Origin: Enterobacter sp. 10-1
Lineage (GTDB): Bacteria; Pseudomonadota; Gammaproteobacteria; Enterobacterales; Enterobacteriaceae
Reading direction: 5' to 3'
NCBI GenBank assembly: GCA_002270295.1
Contig: NISF01000001.1
Location: 62,001-126,000, forward strand
Length of the DNA stretch: 64,000 nucleotides
Of this stretch, positions 1 to 10,871 are shown piece after piece. The notes beneath the pieces are model-generated. The model did no database searches. It was not told the DNA's origin and saw only the letters and a program-made list of their open reading frames with translations. Every line of letters begins with the position of its first letter. The first letter of the stretch is position 1. The translations under genes and the position numbers were made by a program.

Positions 1-891
1 GATTTAGGCGGCACGAAAACGGAAGTCATTGCCCTGAGCGATAAGGGAGAGCAGCTATTTCGCCACCGTTTGCCGACTCCGCGGGATGATTACCGGCAAA
101 CGATAGAGAATATTGCCACCCTGGTCGATATGGCAGAGCAGGCGACCGGAGAGCGCGGCAGCGTTGGAATGGGGATCCCCGGTTCGATTTCGCCGTATAC
201 CGGCGTGGTAAAAAATGCCAATTCCACCTGGCTCAACGGCCAGCCGTTTGATAAAGACCTGAGCCAGAGGCTGAATCGCGAAGTGCGGCTGGCGAATGAT
301 GCCAACTGTCTGGCGGTTTCGGAAGCGGTGGACGGCGCCGCGGCGGGCGCTCAGACCGTATTTGCGGTCATTATCGGCACCGGCTGCGGCGCCGGAGTAG
401 CGTTTAACGGTCGTTCGCACATTGGCGGCAACGGCGCCGCCGGCGAGTGGGGACATAACCCGCTGCCGTGGATGGACGAGGATGAGCTGCGCTATCGCGC
501 GGAGGTTCCGTGCTACTGCGCAAAGCAGGGATGTATCGAAACCTTTATCTCCGGCACCGGCTTTGCCACCGACTATCGGCGACTGGGCGGTCAGCCGTTA
601 AAAGGCAGTGAGATCGTGCAGCGCGTTAGCGAGCAGGACCCGCTGGCGGAACTGGCGCTGAGCCGCTATGAGATGCGGCTGGCGAAGTCGTTGGCTCATG
701 TGGTGAATATCCTCGACCCGGACGTGATCGTGCTCGGCGGCGGAATGAGCAACGTCGAGCGCCTGTACCAGACGGTGCCCGCGCTGGTTAAACCGTGGGT
801 GTTTGGCGGCGAGTGCGAAACGCCGATCCGCAAAGCGCTGCACGGTGATTCCAGCGGCGTGCGCGGCGCGGCCTGGCTGTGGCCGCTGTAG
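1..891 (+). CDS. mak: Fructokinase Mak (5' end outside window)
   Basis: ROK-family sugar kinase that phosphorylates fructose with ATP in the cytoplasm. The reading frame is open from base 1 and begins with DLGGTKTE, the ROK phosphate-binding motif. By comparison with E. coli Mak (about 302 residues, start MRIGI) only about five N-terminal residues are missing. Visible family signatures are IGTGCGAGV, the GEWGHNPLP segment with the catalytic histidine region, and the ROK zinc-binding cluster around [10 protein letters not shown]. The C terminus ([11 protein letters not shown]) is complete. It is convergent with sbcC, as in E. coli. The start codon and promoter lie upstream of the window. Confidence 0.96.
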   Translation, partial: DLGGTKTEVIALSDKGEQLFRHRLPTPRDDYRQTIENIATLVDMAEQATGERGSVGMGIPGSISPYTGVVKNANSTWLNGQPFDKDLSQRLNREVRLANDANCLAVSEAVDGAAAGAQTVFAVIIGTGCGAGVAFNGRSHIGGNGAAGEWGHNPLPWMDEDELRYRAEVPCYCAKQGCIETFISGTGFATDYRRLGGQPLKGSEIVQRVSEQDPLAELALSRYEMRLAKSLAHVVNILDPDVIVLGGGMSNVERLYQTVPALVKPWVFGGECETPIRKALHGDSSGVRGAAWLWPL

Positions 892-914
892 ACGGCTGAG
901 GAGAGGCTCGTCGT

Positions 915-953
915 CCCGGTCTCCCGGCGGCGCCGCGCTGCCGGGAAGCCGGG
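915..953. terminator. Stem-loop between mak and sbcC
   Basis: A long GC-rich imperfect hairpin, CCCGGTCTCCCGGC pairing with GCCGGGAAGCCGGG around a short loop, fills the gap between the convergent genes. It has no clear T-tract on either strand, so it could be a weak terminator or a REP-like palindrome. Confidence 0.4.
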
Positions 954-960
954 TGGACCT

Positions 961-3900
961 TTACTCCACCGCGTAGGCCTTATCGAGACGGCTGTATCCC
1001 AGCCCGTTGATTTTCTTCACCTTGATCTGCACAGGGATGCGCTCTTTCATCGCTTCGACGTGGCTAATCACGCCGATCGCCTTACCGCTGGCGTTGAGGG
1101 CATCCAGCGCATCCAGCGCGGTATCCAGCGTTTCGCTATCGAGAGTGCCGAACCCTTCGTCAAGGAACAGCGAATCAATGCGCGTTTTATGACTCACCAG
1201 ATCGGATAGCGCCAGCGCCAGCGCAAGGCTGACGAGGAAGCTTTCGCCGCCGGAGAGGGTGCGGGTATCGCGCACCGCATCTGCCTGCCAGGTATCGACC
1301 ACCTCCAGCTCCAGCGCTTCGCTGGCTTTTCGCTGCAGCTGATAGCGGCCGTGCAGGCGGTTGAGCTGATGGTTCGCCAGCCAGACAAGGTTATCCAGCG
1401 TCAGCCCCTGGGCAAATTTACGGAATTTATCGCCTTCTTTGGAGCCAATTAGCGAATTGAGCCACGCCCAGTCCTCCAGCTGCCGCGCGGCGAGCGCGAT
1501 CTCCTGCTGCAGCGCCTGCTGGCGCTGCTGATTCTCGGCATTCTGCTTCAGCTGCTGGCGGATCTCCCCCTGACGGGCGCTATTTTCCCGCAGCAGCAGG
1601 GCCAGCTGCCGCAAGCGGGCCTCAATCTCTTCTACCGGCTGGGTGATGTCGGCATCCGCCGGCGGCTGCTGCCGATGCTGCGCCAGCGCTTCGCGGGCCC
1701 GCAGGGCGAGCGCGCTATTTTGCTGGAGCGTATTTTCCAGCGTTTGCCTGAACTGCTCCAGGCGCTGACGGGTCTCCTCATCGAGCAGGGCGTCGAGAAA
1801 CGCCTGCTGGTCGGCAAACGGGCTGGCGGCGAGGGCGGCGGCGAACTGGCCCTGCGTTTCTGTCAGCAGCCGCAGCTGCTGGCTCTCCTGCTGGCCAAGA
1901 GTGCGCCACTGGCTCTGCAGCGCCAGGCAGTCGTCGTGCACCTGGCGCCAGCCCTCAAGCGGCGCGGGCGCTACCGCCTCTTCCGTCTCCGGCAGCGTCT
2001 CCAGCAGGGGGATCAGCTGCTGCAGGCGCTCCTGCAGGGTGACGGATTCATCGTGTTTGGCCTGCCAGCTGCGGGTTTCCTCCTCGCGCTGGGCCAGCCA
2101 GACCGCCGCCTGTTCAGCCTCCGGTGCGCTGAGGGTAAACGCCGCGAGCTCGCCGTTCAGGGCGCTATGACGCTGCGTCAGCTCCTGGCGCAGCTGCTGT
2201 AGCTGCAGCTCGCACTCCTGCTGCTGGGTCTGCCAGGCCAGCCGCTGCTGATGCTGATACAGCTGCTGCTCCAGCTCCTGCTGGGCCTCCAGCCAGCCGG
2301 AAATATCCTCCTCTGGCTGCAGGTCAATGCGCAGTTCGCCGGTGACGGCCTGCCACTGAGAGGTAAGCGCTTGCTCCTGCTGGAGCAGCGATTCTCGCTC
2401 CTCTTTTTGTTTAAGTTGTTGTTTCAACAGCGCATCCAGCTCGCCGCGCAGCTGGGCGCCTTCTTCCGCCAGCTGTTTAACCTCGCGCTCCAGGGCTTCG
2501 CGGCGGGCCTGATTAACGCCGGGCGTCAGCGCCCGATATTCGGCGACTGCCGGGTGTTCGCAGGAGCCGCAGAGCGGGCAAGGCGCGCCGGGCTGCAGGC
2601 GCGCGCGCTCCTCTTCCAGTCCGGCAATCCGCGCTTCCAGCTCGCAAATGGCTTTTACATCGCTGAACTGCTGGTTTTTATCTTTATAAGCCTGGCGCCG
2701 CTGGGTCAGCGTCGTTTCCAGCTTCTCCCGCTCCTCGCGGCCGGCCTGCTCTGTCGCCTGCAGCTGGCTGAGGCGCTGGCGCAGGGGCAGCAGACGGCTG
2801 TGCAGGGCTGCCAGCTGCTGACGCTGCGGGCGGGCGGCGGCGTGGCGGGCAAGGTCGTCGCGAACCCGATCGGCATCCAGCGCCAGCGTCGCCGGCGGCA
2901 GTTCGCCGAGCCGACGGCGGGTTTCCGCCAGCCGCTGCTCCAGCCCGGCCTGCTGCTGCGCGTCGCGCGCCTGCTGCTGGAACGCCGCCCGCCAGCCTGC
3001 CAGGGCATTGCCCCACTGACGATAGCGGTCGTTGGCCTGCAGCCATTCGGCGAGCGACTGGTGGGTCTGCTGCAGCTGGCTCGTTTGCTGTCGCGCCGCG
3101 AGACGAATACCTGCCCGCAGACGCAGCCGTTCGTGTAAGCGAGTATTTACTTCTTCCACCTGGCGGCGGGTCTGCGCCAGCGCGGCGGCCTGCTCCTGCT
3201 GTCGGGTCCACAGCGGACGCAGCTGGTCGGCAGGCTGGGCCTGCTCCAGCGCCGCAAGCTGCGGCCGGGCCTGCTCCAGCGCCTGCTGCGCCTCGCGCAG
3301 TCGCGCCTCGGTCTGGATCTGGTCGCGGCTTAGCTCCTGCTGGCGCAGCAGCCATTGCCGCGTATTTTGCTCGCGGGCCTGCTCGGCGAGCCGCTGCTGT
3401 TCTTCAGCAGTAAGTACTTGCAAACTTTGCTGCAGCACCTGCTGCTGCTCATCGCTTAACAGCACAACGCCGGAGGCCTGGGCCTGCAGTTTTTCCAGCT
3501 CGCTGCGGGCGAGCTTGTGCTTTTCAAACACCTGGGCGGAGATCTGACCGTAAATTTCGGTGCCGGTGAGCTCTTCCAGCAGCTCCGCGCGCTCTTTGGG
3601 TTTGGCGTTAAGAAAGGCGGCGAACTGGCCCTGGGAGAGGAGCATCGAGCGGGTAAAGCGGCCGTAATCGAGGCCGGTGAGCGAGGCGGTCATCTCCAGC
3701 TTGTCTTTGACTTTGTCGGCAAGGATTTGCCCATCGTCGCAGCGGGCCAGCTCGACACGGGGCGCCTGCAGGTTGCCGTCGGGCTGGTTGCGCGCGCGGT
3801 TCTGGCTCCAGAAGGCGCGGTAGGCGGTGCCTTTTACCTCAAATTCAACTTCTGCCAGGCATTCGGCGGTATTGCGGGTCATCAGATCGTTTTGCGATTG

Positions 3901-4095
3901 CGACACGCTGCTCAGGCGCGGCGTTTCGTGGTACAGCGCGAGGCAGATAGCGTCCAGCAGCGTCGTTTTTCCGGCGCCCGTCGGCCCGACGATCGCAAAC
4001 AGCCCGTTGCTGGCGAACGGTTCGGCGGTGAAGTCGATTTTCCACTCGCCTTTCAATGAGTTAAGGTTTTTCAGGCGCAGACTCAGAATTTTCAC
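961..4095 (-). CDS. sbcC: SbcC, ATPase subunit of the SbcCD nuclease
   Basis: SMC/Rad50-like ATPase that works with SbcD to cleave DNA hairpins and protein-blocked ends. At 1044 residues it has near the E. coli length. The order is classical: N-terminal Walker A (GPTGAGKTT, near residue 37), a very long Gln/Leu/Glu-rich coiled coil, a zinc hook CPLCG at about residue 506, a second coiled coil, then the ABC signature LSGGESF and Walker B ([12 protein letters not shown]). The start overlaps the sbcD stop by 4 bp (ATGA), so the two are translationally coupled. Many long frames on the opposite strand here are artefacts of repetitive high-GC coiled-coil codons. Confidence 0.98.
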   Translation of the reverse strand: MKILSLRLKNLNSLKGEWKIDFTAEPFASNGLFAIVGPTGAGKTTLLDAICLALYHETPRLSSVSQSQNDLMTRNTAECLAEVEFEVKGTAYRAFWSQNRARNQPDGNLQAPRVELARCDDGQILADKVKDKLEMTASLTGLDYGRFTRSMLLSQGQFAAFLNAKPKERAELLEELTGTEIYGQISAQVFEKHKLARSELEKLQAQASGVVLLSDEQQQVLQQSLQVLTAEEQQRLAEQAREQNTRQWLLRQQELSRDQIQTEARLREAQQALEQARPQLAALEQAQPADQLRPLWTRQQEQAAALAQTRRQVEEVNTRLHERLRLRAGIRLAARQQTSQLQQTHQSLAEWLQANDRYRQWGNALAGWRAAFQQQARDAQQQAGLEQRLAETRRRLGELPPATLALDADRVRDDLARHAAARPQRQQLAALHSRLLPLRQRLSQLQATEQAGREEREKLETTLTQRRQAYKDKNQQFSDVKAICELEARIAGLEEERARLQPGAPCPLCGSCEHPAVAEYRALTPGVNQARREALEREVKQLAEEGAQLRGELDALLKQQLKQKEERESLLQQEQALTSQWQAVTGELRIDLQPEEDISGWLEAQQELEQQLYQHQQRLAWQTQQQECELQLQQLRQELTQRHSALNGELAAFTLSAPEAEQAAVWLAQREEETRSWQAKHDESVTLQERLQQLIPLLETLPETEEAVAPAPLEGWRQVHDDCLALQSQWRTLGQQESQQLRLLTETQGQFAAALAASPFADQQAFLDALLDEETRQRLEQFRQTLENTLQQNSALALRAREALAQHRQQPPADADITQPVEEIEARLRQLALLLRENSARQGEIRQQLKQNAENQQRQQALQQEIALAARQLEDWAWLNSLIGSKEGDKFRKFAQGLTLDNLVWLANHQLNRLHGRYQLQRKASEALELEVVDTWQADAVRDTRTLSGGESFLVSLALALALSDLVSHKTRIDSLFLDEGFGTLDSETLDTALDALDALNASGKAIGVISHVEAMKERIPVQIKVKKINGLGYSRLDKAYAVE

Positions 4096-5294
4096 AGGTG
4101 CTCCTCACCGTTCAGGCTGTGCAGCGTTTCGTTAAACAGCTGTTCGAGGCGCTGCTGCTGCTGCTCTTCGAGACTCTCCAGGGCCAGGCGACGGGCAAAA
4201 ACGTCCTCAACCCGCAGTTCGCTGAGGGTTTCCCGCCGCTCTCCGGCCAGGATGCGCTCGCGCTGGGCGCGGCTGCGGCGCACCAGCAGCACTTCGACCG
4301 GCAGCTCTTCGCAGCGGGTCTGAATCTGGCGCTGAATATCGTGCAGGTATTCGTCGCTGGTGATTTCAATATCCAGCCAGGTGGCGGGCAGCCCCGCGCT
4401 ATCCTGCCACTGGTCAAGCTGTTCGCTGATGCTGGCAAAATCGCCTTTTAGCACCGCCAGCGGCTGGACTATCGGCACCGTCAGCGGGCTAACGTCCGTC
4501 AGGCGGCCGTCGGTAAAGGTCACCAGATTGACGCTTTTATTTTTCCCGGTCTCATCAAAGCTCAGGGAGATTGGTGAACCGCTGTAGCGTATATGCTCGC
4601 AGCCGCCGACGATCTGCGCCCGGTGGATATGACCCAGCGCGATATAGTCTGCAGGAGGGAAATGGCTGGCCGGGAAGGCATCGAGGGTGCCGATATAGAT
4701 CTCGCGCACCGCATCGCTTTTGCTGGCGCCGACGGTGGTCAGGTGGCCGCTGGCGATAATCGGCAGCGTTCGGTCGCCGCGCAGGGCGCAGGCCTGCTGG
4801 TACTGCTGCTGATAATAGTCGCTGATGGCGGTGAGCAGCAGCTGCTGCTTTTCACCGCTGGAGTGCCCGGCCTGGCTGGTGACCAGCTCGCGCGGGCGCA
4901 GGAAGGGGACCGGGCAGAATATTGCGCCCGGCGCGCCGTCGCGCAGCGGCAGAACGAAGGGAGCGTGGCCGGCGTTAGCCACGACCGTGGTTTTTAAAAA
5001 GGCCAGGATGTCGCGCGATTCATTCAGCGTGGCGACCGAATCATGGTTGCCCGCCAGCACCACCAGCCGACAGCCGGTTTGCTGAAGCTGAACCACGAAG
5101 TGGTTATACAGCTCGCGGGCGTAGCTCGGCGGCGAGCCGGTATCAAAGATATCGCCGGCGACAATAATGGCATCGACCTCGTGCTCCTGCGCGCTGGCCA
5201 GCAGCCAGTCGAGAAAGGCCGCATGCTCAGCGGCGCGGCTTTTGCTGTAAAAGTTTTGCCCGAGATGCCAGTCAGAGGTGTGAATGATGCGCAT
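4092..5294 (-). CDS. sbcD: SbcD, nuclease subunit of SbcCD
   Basis: Mre11-like Mn-dependent exo/endonuclease partner of SbcC, 400 residues. Metallophosphoesterase motifs are visible in order: DWHLGQ (residues 8-13), [19 protein letters not shown] and GHIHRAQ. The frame is open 11 codons further upstream, but the ATG at 5294 starting [10 protein letters not shown] matches the known protein and places the first catalytic Asp near residue 8. It is the first gene of the sbcDC operon and divergent from phoB. Confidence 0.97.
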   Translation of the reverse strand: MRIIHTSDWHLGQNFYSKSRAAEHAAFLDWLLASAQEHEVDAIIVAGDIFDTGSPPSYARELYNHFVVQLQQTGCRLVVLAGNHDSVATLNESRDILAFLKTTVVANAGHAPFVLPLRDGAPGAIFCPVPFLRPRELVTSQAGHSSGEKQQLLLTAISDYYQQQYQQACALRGDRTLPIIASGHLTTVGASKSDAVREIYIGTLDAFPASHFPPADYIALGHIHRAQIVGGCEHIRYSGSPISLSFDETGKNKSVNLVTFTDGRLTDVSPLTVPIVQPLAVLKGDFASISEQLDQWQDSAGLPATWLDIEITSDEYLHDIQRQIQTRCEELPVEVLLVRRSRAQRERILAGERRETLSELRVEDVFARRLALESLEEQQQQRLEQLFNETLHSLNGEEHL

Positions 5295-5325
5295 AAATAT
5301 TCCGTAGCCTAAGAGCGTTGCCGCC

Positions 5326-5331
5326 ATTATA
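5326..5331 (-). promoter_or_regulatory. Candidate -10 of the sbcDC promoter
   Basis: On the minus strand this reads TATAAT, about 32 bp before the sbcD ATG. The -35 region at normal spacing is poor (CTTAAC), which fits a weak promoter for a repair nuclease. Confidence 0.4.
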
Positions 5332-5409
5332 CCATCGACGGAAGGGGAGTTAAGTGCGTGTCACAATTCAAAATCCTCGATCGTCATACGGCCATTTTTT
5401 TTCATAAAT

Positions 5410-5427
5410 CTGTCACAAAACTGACGC
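5410..5427 (+). promoter_or_regulatory. Pho box upstream of phoB
   Basis: CTGTCACAAAACTGACGC matches the 18-bp Pho box (two CTGTCA-like 7-mers separated by an AT-rich 4-mer). A further TTCATAAAT element lies directly upstream, as in the E. coli phoB promoter. A -10 hexamer TATACT follows at 5445-5450. PhoB-P would bind here and autoactivate phoBR under phosphate starvation. Confidence 0.85.
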
Positions 5428-5476
5428 ATAATGGCGCCGCACTCTATACTGATGGCTAAAAAATACAGGGTAAATA

Positions 5477-6166
5477 ATGGCGAGAAGAATTCTGGTCGTT
5501 GAAGATGAAGCTCCAATCCGCGAAATGGTCTGCTTTGTTCTGGAGCAAAACGGCTTTCAGCCCGTCGAGGCGGAAGATTATGACAGCGCGGTGAACCAAC
5601 TCAATGAACCCTGGCCTGATCTGATTCTCCTTGACTGGATGCTGCCAGGCGGATCGGGTCTGCAGTTTATTAAACTGCTCAAGCGTGAGGCGATGACCCG
5701 CGATATTCCGGTGGTCATGCTAACCGCTCGCGGCGAAGAGGAAGATCGCGTTCGTGGCCTGGAGACCGGCGCCGATGATTACATCACCAAGCCTTTCTCG
5801 CCGAAAGAGCTGGTGGCGCGAATCAAAGCCGTGATGCGGCGAATCTCACCGATGGCGGTGGAAGAGGTGATTGAAATGCAGGGGCTGAGTCTCGATCCTT
5901 CCTCCCATCGCGTGATGACCGGTGAAAACCCGCTGGACATGGGGCCGACCGAGTTTAAGTTATTACACTTCTTTATGACCCACCCGGAACGCGTATACAG
6001 CCGCGAGCAGCTGCTGAATCACGTCTGGGGGACCAACGTGTATGTAGAAGACCGAACGGTAGACGTGCATATTCGCCGTCTGCGTAAAGCGCTGGAACAG
6101 AGTGGCCATGACCGGATGGTACAAACGGTTCGCGGCACGGGATATCGTTTCTCCGCCCGTTTCTGA
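5477..6166 (+). CDS. phoB: PhoB, phosphate-regulon response regulator
   Basis: OmpR-family transcription factor of 229 residues, the standard length. The receiver domain shows the acidic pocket (VVEDE, residues 7-11), the phosphoacceptor Asp in LLDWMLPG at about residue 54, and the conserved Lys in TKPFSP. The winged helix-turn-helix C terminus includes the [13 protein letters not shown] recognition region. It is followed 21 bp later by phoR, forming the phoBR operon, and a Pho box sits in the promoter, so it is autoregulated. Confidence 0.99.
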   Translation: MARRILVVEDEAPIREMVCFVLEQNGFQPVEAEDYDSAVNQLNEPWPDLILLDWMLPGGSGLQFIKLLKREAMTRDIPVVMLTARGEEEDRVRGLETGADDYITKPFSPKELVARIKAVMRRISPMAVEEVIEMQGLSLDPSSHRVMTGENPLDMGPTEFKLLHFFMTHPERVYSREQLLNHVWGTNVYVEDRTVDVHIRRLRKALEQSGHDRMVQTVRGTGYRFSARF

Positions 6167-6187
6167 ATGTCGACAGGAGTGTGAACC

Positions 6188-7483
6188 GTGCTGGAACGGC
6201 TGTCATGGAAAAGGCTGGCGCTTGAGCTTTTCTTATGTTGTATCCCGGCCCTGATTCTCGGGGCGGTATTTGGTCATTTGCCGTGGTTTTTACTGGCGGC
6301 GGTGACCGGACTTCTTATCTGGCATTTCTGGAATTTGTTACGCCTCTCATGGTGGCTGTGGGTGGACCGCAGCATGACGCCACCGCCGGGAAGCGGCAGC
6401 TGGGAACCGCTGCTGTACGGCCTCCACCAGATGCAGATGCGTAATAAAAAACGCCGACGCGAGCTGGGCAGCCTGATCAAACGCTTTCGCAGCGGGGCGG
6501 AATCGCTGCCCGATGCGGTGGTGCTGACCACGGAGGAGGGGGCGATCTTCTGGTGTAACGGCCTTGCACAGCAGATCCTCAATCTGCGCTGGCCGGACGA
6601 TAGCGGACAAAACATCCTTAACCTCCTGCGCTACCCTGAATTTGCCAACTACCTAAAAAACAAGGATTTCAGTAAACCGCTCAATCTGATCCTTAATAAC
6701 TCCCGTCATCTGGAAATTCGCGTGATGCCCTACAGCGACAAGCAGATGCTGATGGTGGCGCGCGACGTGACGCAGATGCACCAGCTTGAAGGGGCGCGGC
6801 GCAACTTTTTTGCTAACGTCAGCCACGAGCTGCGCACGCCGCTAACGGTGCTGCAGGGGTATCTGGAGATGATGCAGGAGCAGGTGCTGGAAGGGGTGAC
6901 GCGGGAAAAAGCCCTGCATACCATGCGTGAGCAAACCCAGCGTATGGAGGGGTTAGTTAAACAGCTGCTGACGCTATCGCGCATTGAGGCGGCCCCGGTT
7001 CTGGCGATGAACGACAAAATCGACGTACCGATGATGCTGCGGGTTGTCGAGCGGGAGGCGCAAACTCTCAGCCAGAAAAAGCATACGCTGCACTTTGTGG
7101 TCGATGAGTCGCTGCAGGTTCTCGGTAATGATGAGCAGCTGCGCAGCGCGATCTCGAATCTGGTGTATAACGCGATCAACCATACTCCGGAGGGCACGGA
7201 GATTACCGTCAGCTGGCAGAAAGCGCCGCACGGCGCGCTGTTTAGCGTTGAGGATAACGGCCCGGGGATTGCGCCCGAGCACATTCCGCGGCTCACCGAG
7301 CGCTTCTATCGCGTGGATAAAGCGCGCTCGCGGCAAACCGGAGGCAGCGGTCTGGGGCTGGCGATCGTGAAACATGCGGTTAATCATCACGACAGCCGGC
7401 TGGATATTGAGAGCACGCCCGGCAAGGGAACGCGGTTTAGCTTCCTGCTGCCGGAACGTTTGATTGCCAAAAAAAGCGACTAA
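6188..7483 (+). CDS. phoR: PhoR, phosphate-regulon sensor kinase
   Basis: Inner-membrane histidine kinase of 431 residues that phosphorylates or dephosphorylates PhoB according to the state of the Pst transporter. A GTG start at 6188 gives [10 protein letters not shown], matching the known N terminus. Two close membrane segments lie in residues 10-60, then a positively charged linker, a PAS domain (around 95-190), the H box NVSHELRTP with the phosphorylated His, an N box ([14 protein letters not shown]), and G boxes DNGPGIAP and GGSGLGLAI. It is cotranscribed with phoB. Confidence 0.98.
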   Translation: MLERLSWKRLALELFLCCIPALILGAVFGHLPWFLLAAVTGLLIWHFWNLLRLSWWLWVDRSMTPPPGSGSWEPLLYGLHQMQMRNKKRRRELGSLIKRFRSGAESLPDAVVLTTEEGAIFWCNGLAQQILNLRWPDDSGQNILNLLRYPEFANYLKNKDFSKPLNLILNNSRHLEIRVMPYSDKQMLMVARDVTQMHQLEGARRNFFANVSHELRTPLTVLQGYLEMMQEQVLEGVTREKALHTMREQTQRMEGLVKQLLTLSRIEAAPVLAMNDKIDVPMMLRVVEREAQTLSQKKHTLHFVVDESLQVLGNDEQLRSAISNLVYNAINHTPEGTEITVSWQKAPHGALFSVEDNGPGIAPEHIPRLTERFYRVDKARSRQTGGSGLGLAIVKHAVNHHDSRLDIESTPGKGTRFSFLLPERLIAKKSD

Positions 7484-7509
7484 CCGCCGCTCTGTCAACA
7501 TAACTTGTC

Positions 7510-7533
7510 AATGACCAGCTTAGGCTGGTCATT
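7510..7533 (+). terminator. phoBR terminator
   Basis: Perfect stem ATGACCAGC / GCTGGTCAT with a TTAG loop, followed by TTTTCG, 27 bp after the phoR stop. Confidence 0.75.
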
Positions 7534-7563
7534 TTCGTTTGCAGTCAATTTTCAGCTGCGTAA

Positions 7564-7722
7564 TTAACGAACGTCCGCTGCTTTTTTGTTCGCATGATTA
7601 GCCATATGTTTTCCTTCATCATGGTTAATAAAGCCAGGTATTAATGCAGACTTAGCATAATCATCTGCTTTTACGATCCCGCCTTGCTTTAAAACGTTAT
7701 AAGCGTTTAAATTGCGCCCCAT
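7564..7722 (-). pseudogene. Small unrecognised ORF, possibly a gene remnant
   Basis: A 52-codon minus-strand frame starting MGRNLNAYNVLKQGG and ending ANKKAADVR. Its composition looks protein-like (mixed polar and hydrophobic residues, Lys/Asn rich) and its GC content is clearly lower than the neighbours, which suggests foreign origin. The frame stays open upstream of this ATG through about 12 codons (ITTQKQSVYDC...) to a TGA beside a T6 run, so it may be the 3' end of a larger decayed or frameshifted gene. No ribosome-binding site is obvious before the ATG. I do not recognise the family. It sits in the 409-bp gap between phoR and brnQ and is absent from the E. coli arrangement as I know it. 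Confidence 0.35.
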
Positions 7723-7892
7723 GCAGTCGTAGACAGACTGTTTTTGCGTGGTAATTCAAAAAACAATTCTTTCCCACGCCGCTTCGGGAGCATATCTCGC
7801 TGAGTTTCCGGCAATAGCCGCTGTATCATCCCTAAGGGAAGGCACGGTATTTTTCCGTTTAACACCACCACATCCACAGGCAGTATGAATTT

Positions 7893-9212
7893 ATGACCCA
7901 TCAGTTAAAATCTCGCGACATCATAGCGTTGGGCTTTATGACCTTCGCGCTGTTCGTCGGTGCAGGCAACATCATCTTCCCCCCAATGGTTGGTTTACAG
8001 GCTGGTGAACACGTCTGGACCGCCGCTATCGGCTTTCTGATCACCGCCGTGGGTTTACCGGTGCTGACGGTCGTGGCGCTGGCGAAAGTCGGCGGCGGCG
8101 TTGAAAGCCTGAGCACCCCGATTGGTAAAGTGGCGGGGATCCTGCTGGCCGTGGTCTGCTATCTGGCGGTGGGGCCGCTGTTCGCGACTCCGCGTACCGC
8201 GACGGTCTCCTTTGAGGTGGGTATTGCCCCGCTGACCGGCGATGGCGCGATGCCGCTGATGATTTACAGCGTCATCTATTTTGCCTTGGTGATCCTCGTT
8301 TCGTTATATCCCGGCAAGCTGCTGGATACCGTCGGGAACTTCCTCGCGCCGCTGAAAATCATTGCGCTGATTATTCTCTCCGTCGCGGCGATTATTTGGC
8401 CCGCCGGCCCGATCAGCAACGCGCTGGAAGCCTACCGCACCGCGCCGTTCTCAAACGGCTTCGTCAACGGCTATCTGACTATGGATACCCTCGGCGCGAT
8501 GGTCTTCGGGATCGTGATTGTTAACGCCGCGCGCTCTCGCGGCGTCAGCGAAGCGCGCCTGCTGACCCGCTATACCGTGTGGGCTGGCCTGATGGCGGGC
8601 GTCGGCCTGACGTTACTGTATCTGGCGTTGTTCCGCCTCGGCTCCGACAGCGCGACCCTGGTCGATCAGTCGGCTAACGGCGCGGCCATTCTGCACTCGT
8701 ATGTCCAGCACACCTTTGGCGGCGCGGGGAGCTTTATGCTGGCGGCGCTGATTTTCATTGCCTGCCTGGTTACCGCGGTTGGCCTGACCTGCGCCTGCGC
8801 GGAGTTTTTCGCCCAGTACCTGCCGCTCTCCTACCGCTCGCTGGTGTTTATTCTCGGCATCTTCTCGATGGCGGTCTCCAACCTGGGGCTGAGCCACCTG
8901 ATTCAGATTTCGATCCCGGTGCTGACGGCTATCTATCCGCCGTGTATCGCACTGGTGGTATTAAGCTTTACCCGCAACTGGTGGCATAATTCGTCCCGCG
9001 TTATTGCGCCGGCCATGTTTATCAGCCTGATGTTTGGTATTATTGACGGCATTAAAACGTCGGCGTTTGCCGATATGCTGCCAGCGTGGACCGCGCGTCT
9101 GCCTTTGGCAGAGCAGGGGCTGGCCTGGCTGATGCCGACCGCCGTGATGGTGGTTCTGGCGGTGGTCTGGGATCGCGCCGTAGGGCGTCAGGTGACATCC
9201 AGCGCGCACTAG
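7893..9212 (+). CDS. brnQ: BrnQ, branched-chain amino acid carrier (LIV-II)
   Basis: Cation-coupled symporter for leucine, isoleucine and valine, with about 12 membrane segments over 439 residues, the same length as in E. coli. Family hallmarks include the N-terminal [18 protein letters not shown] loop-helix and [16 protein letters not shown]. The ATG start ([14 protein letters not shown]) agrees with the orthologue. The 170-bp leader contains small inverted repeats that I cannot assign to a regulator. A strong terminator follows. Confidence 0.98.
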   Translation: MTHQLKSRDIIALGFMTFALFVGAGNIIFPPMVGLQAGEHVWTAAIGFLITAVGLPVLTVVALAKVGGGVESLSTPIGKVAGILLAVVCYLAVGPLFATPRTATVSFEVGIAPLTGDGAMPLMIYSVIYFALVILVSLYPGKLLDTVGNFLAPLKIIALIILSVAAIIWPAGPISNALEAYRTAPFSNGFVNGYLTMDTLGAMVFGIVIVNAARSRGVSEARLLTRYTVWAGLMAGVGLTLLYLALFRLGSDSATLVDQSANGAAILHSYVQHTFGGAGSFMLAALIFIACLVTAVGLTCACAEFFAQYLPLSYRSLVFILGIFSMAVSNLGLSHLIQISIPVLTAIYPPCIALVVLSFTRNWWHNSSRVIAPAMFISLMFGIIDGIKTSAFADMLPAWTARLPLAEQGLAWLMPTAVMVVLAVVWDRAVGRQVTSSAH

Positions 9213-9234
9213 CCGGCGTTTAAAATCAGTGTTA

Positions 9235-9266
9235 AACCACGGGACTTCAGGTCCCGTGGTTTTTTG
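9235..9266 (+). terminator. brnQ rho-independent terminator
   Basis: Perfect 11-bp stem AACCACGGGAC / GTCCCGTGGTT with loop TTCAG and a following T-tract. Confidence 0.92.
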
Positions 9267-9335
9267 TTTTTCAGGTAATCCTCTTTTGATCTTCGTCCGG
9301 CGAAGGCTAAAGGAGAAAAAACGGCATGGAATACG

Positions 9336-10709
9336 ATGGAAAGTAGTAACAAACTTAAGCGCGGGCTAAGTACTCGGCATATCCGCTTTATGGCGCTGGG
9401 TTCGGCAATTGGCACCGGTCTGTTCTATGGTTCGGCAGATGCGATTAAGATGGCCGGCCCGAGCGTGCTGCTGGCCTATATTATAGGCGGCGTGGCGGCG
9501 TACATTATTATGCGCGCGCTGGGCGAGATGTCGGTGCATAACCCCGCCGCCAGCTCATTTTCACGCTATGCGCAGGACTACCTCGGCCCGCTGGCGGGCT
9601 ATATCACCGGCTGGACCTACTGCTTTGAAATCCTGATTGTTGCCATCGCCGACGTGACGGCCTTCGGCATCTATATGGGCGTCTGGTTCCCGACGGTCCC
9701 GCACTGGATCTGGGTGCTTAGCGTGGTGCTGATTATCTGCGCCGTCAACCTGATGAGCGTGAAGGTGTTTGGCGAGCTGGAGTTCTGGTTCTCCTTCTTT
9801 AAAGTCGCCACCATTATCATCATGATTCTGGCCGGTTTCGGCATCATTATCTGGGGGATCGGCAACGGCGGTCAGCCGACCGGCATCCATAATCTGTGGA
9901 GCAACGGCGGCTTCTTCAGCAACGGCTGGCTGGGGATGGTGATGTCGCTCCAGATGGTGATGTTCGCCTACGGCGGAATTGAAATCATCGGTATTACCGC
10001 CGGTGAAGCGGAAGACCCGGAGAAATCCATCCCGCGCGCCATTAACTCGGTCCCGATGCGTATTCTGGTGTTCTACGTGGGCACGCTGTTCGTGATTATG
10101 TCCATTTATCCGTGGAACCAGGTCGGGACTAACGGTAGCCCGTTCGTCTTAACCTTCCAGCATATGGGCATCGCTTTTGCCGCCAGCATCCTTAACTTCG
10201 TGGTGCTGACCGCCTCGCTTTCGGCCATCAACAGCGACGTATTCGGCGTCGGGCGCATGCTGCACGGCATGGCGGAGCAGGGCAGTGCGCCTAAAATGTT
10301 CGCCAAAACGTCGCGCCGCGGCGTGCCGTGGGTGACGGTGATGGTGATGACCATCGCGCTGCTGTTCGCGGTCTACCTGAACTACATCATGCCGGAAAAC
10401 GTCTTCCTGGTGATCGCCTCCCTGGCGACCTTTGCGACGGTGTGGGTGTGGATTATGATCCTGCTGTCGCAGATTGCCTTCCGCCGTCGTCTGCCGCCGG
10501 AAGAGGCCAAAGCGCTGAAGTTTAAAGTGCCGGGCGGCGTGGCGACCACGGCGGTGGGCCTGGCGTTCCTCGTCTTTATCATTGCGCTGATTGGCTACCA
10601 TCCGGATACGCGTATTTCCCTGTACGTCGGCTTTGCGTGGATAGCGCTGCTGCTGGTTGGCTGGAAGCTGAAAACCCGCCGTGACCGCCAGCTGGCGCAG
10701 GCGCGCTAA
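9336..10709 (+). CDS. proY: ProY, APC-family amino acid permease
   Basis: Putative proline/aromatic-type amino acid:H+ symporter of the APC superfamily, 457 residues and about 12 membrane segments. The N-terminal [22 protein letters not shown] and the [18 protein letters not shown] region are typical of the AAT subfamily (ProY, LysP, AroP). An in-frame ATG about 11 bp earlier is not in the same frame; the ATG at 9336 gives [12 protein letters not shown], as in E. coli. In E. coli the native gene is poorly expressed; whether that holds here cannot be read from the sequence. Confidence 0.95.
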   Translation: MESSNKLKRGLSTRHIRFMALGSAIGTGLFYGSADAIKMAGPSVLLAYIIGGVAAYIIMRALGEMSVHNPAASSFSRYAQDYLGPLAGYITGWTYCFEILIVAIADVTAFGIYMGVWFPTVPHWIWVLSVVLIICAVNLMSVKVFGELEFWFSFFKVATIIIMILAGFGIIIWGIGNGGQPTGIHNLWSNGGFFSNGWLGMVMSLQMVMFAYGGIEIIGITAGEAEDPEKSIPRAINSVPMRILVFYVGTLFVIMSIYPWNQVGTNGSPFVLTFQHMGIAFAASILNFVVLTASLSAINSDVFGVGRMLHGMAEQGSAPKMFAKTSRRGVPWVTVMVMTIALLFAVYLNYIMPENVFLVIASLATFATVWVWIMILLSQIAFRRRLPPEEAKALKFKVPGGVATTAVGLAFLVFIIALIGYHPDTRISLYVGFAWIALLLVGWKLKTRRDRQLAQAR

Positions 10710-10721
10710 GCGGGCCGCTCT

Positions 10722-10752
10722 CCCGCCGGCTATGTTCGCGCTAGCCGGCGGG
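10722..10752 (+). terminator. proY terminator-like hairpin
   Basis: Perfect 11-bp stem CCCGCCGGCTA / TAGCCGGCGGG around a 9-nt loop, followed by ATATTTTC. It lies 12 bp after the proY stop. Confidence 0.75.
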
Positions 10753-10771
10753 ATATTTTCGCTTGAGCGAT

Positions 10772-10794
10772 ATCCTCCTCCGCTCTCCTCCCCC
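10772..10794 (-). promoter_or_regulatory. Two MalT-box-like sites before malZ
   Basis: On the minus strand this stretch contains two GGAGGA-type cores (GGGGGAGGAG and GGAGGAGG), close to the MalT consensus GGGGA(T/G)GAGG and about 12 bp apart in the same orientation. MalT activates malZ in E. coli, so a MalT-dependent promoter is expected here. Binding is inferred from motif and position. Confidence 0.6.
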
Positions 10795-10871
10795 AATAAT
10801 TCTGCCGATGATGAGTCATACGCATACGCGCTGTGGCAAGGTGTGCCCATTCTGTAAAGAGAGGAATAACG

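Noticed and set aside
1632-4059. Several long plus- and minus-strand frames of 60-295 codons inside sbcC
   Set aside because: They are shadows of the repetitive Gln/Leu/Arg-rich coiled-coil codons in high-GC DNA; compositions are extreme (Cys/Ser/Arg runs) and no ribosome-binding sites or families are seen.
7707-7901. 64-codon minus-strand frame overlapping the brnQ start
   Set aside because: It covers the brnQ leader and start codon, has no clear ribosome-binding site, and its translation resembles no family. The neighbouring frame at 7564-7722 looks more protein-like.
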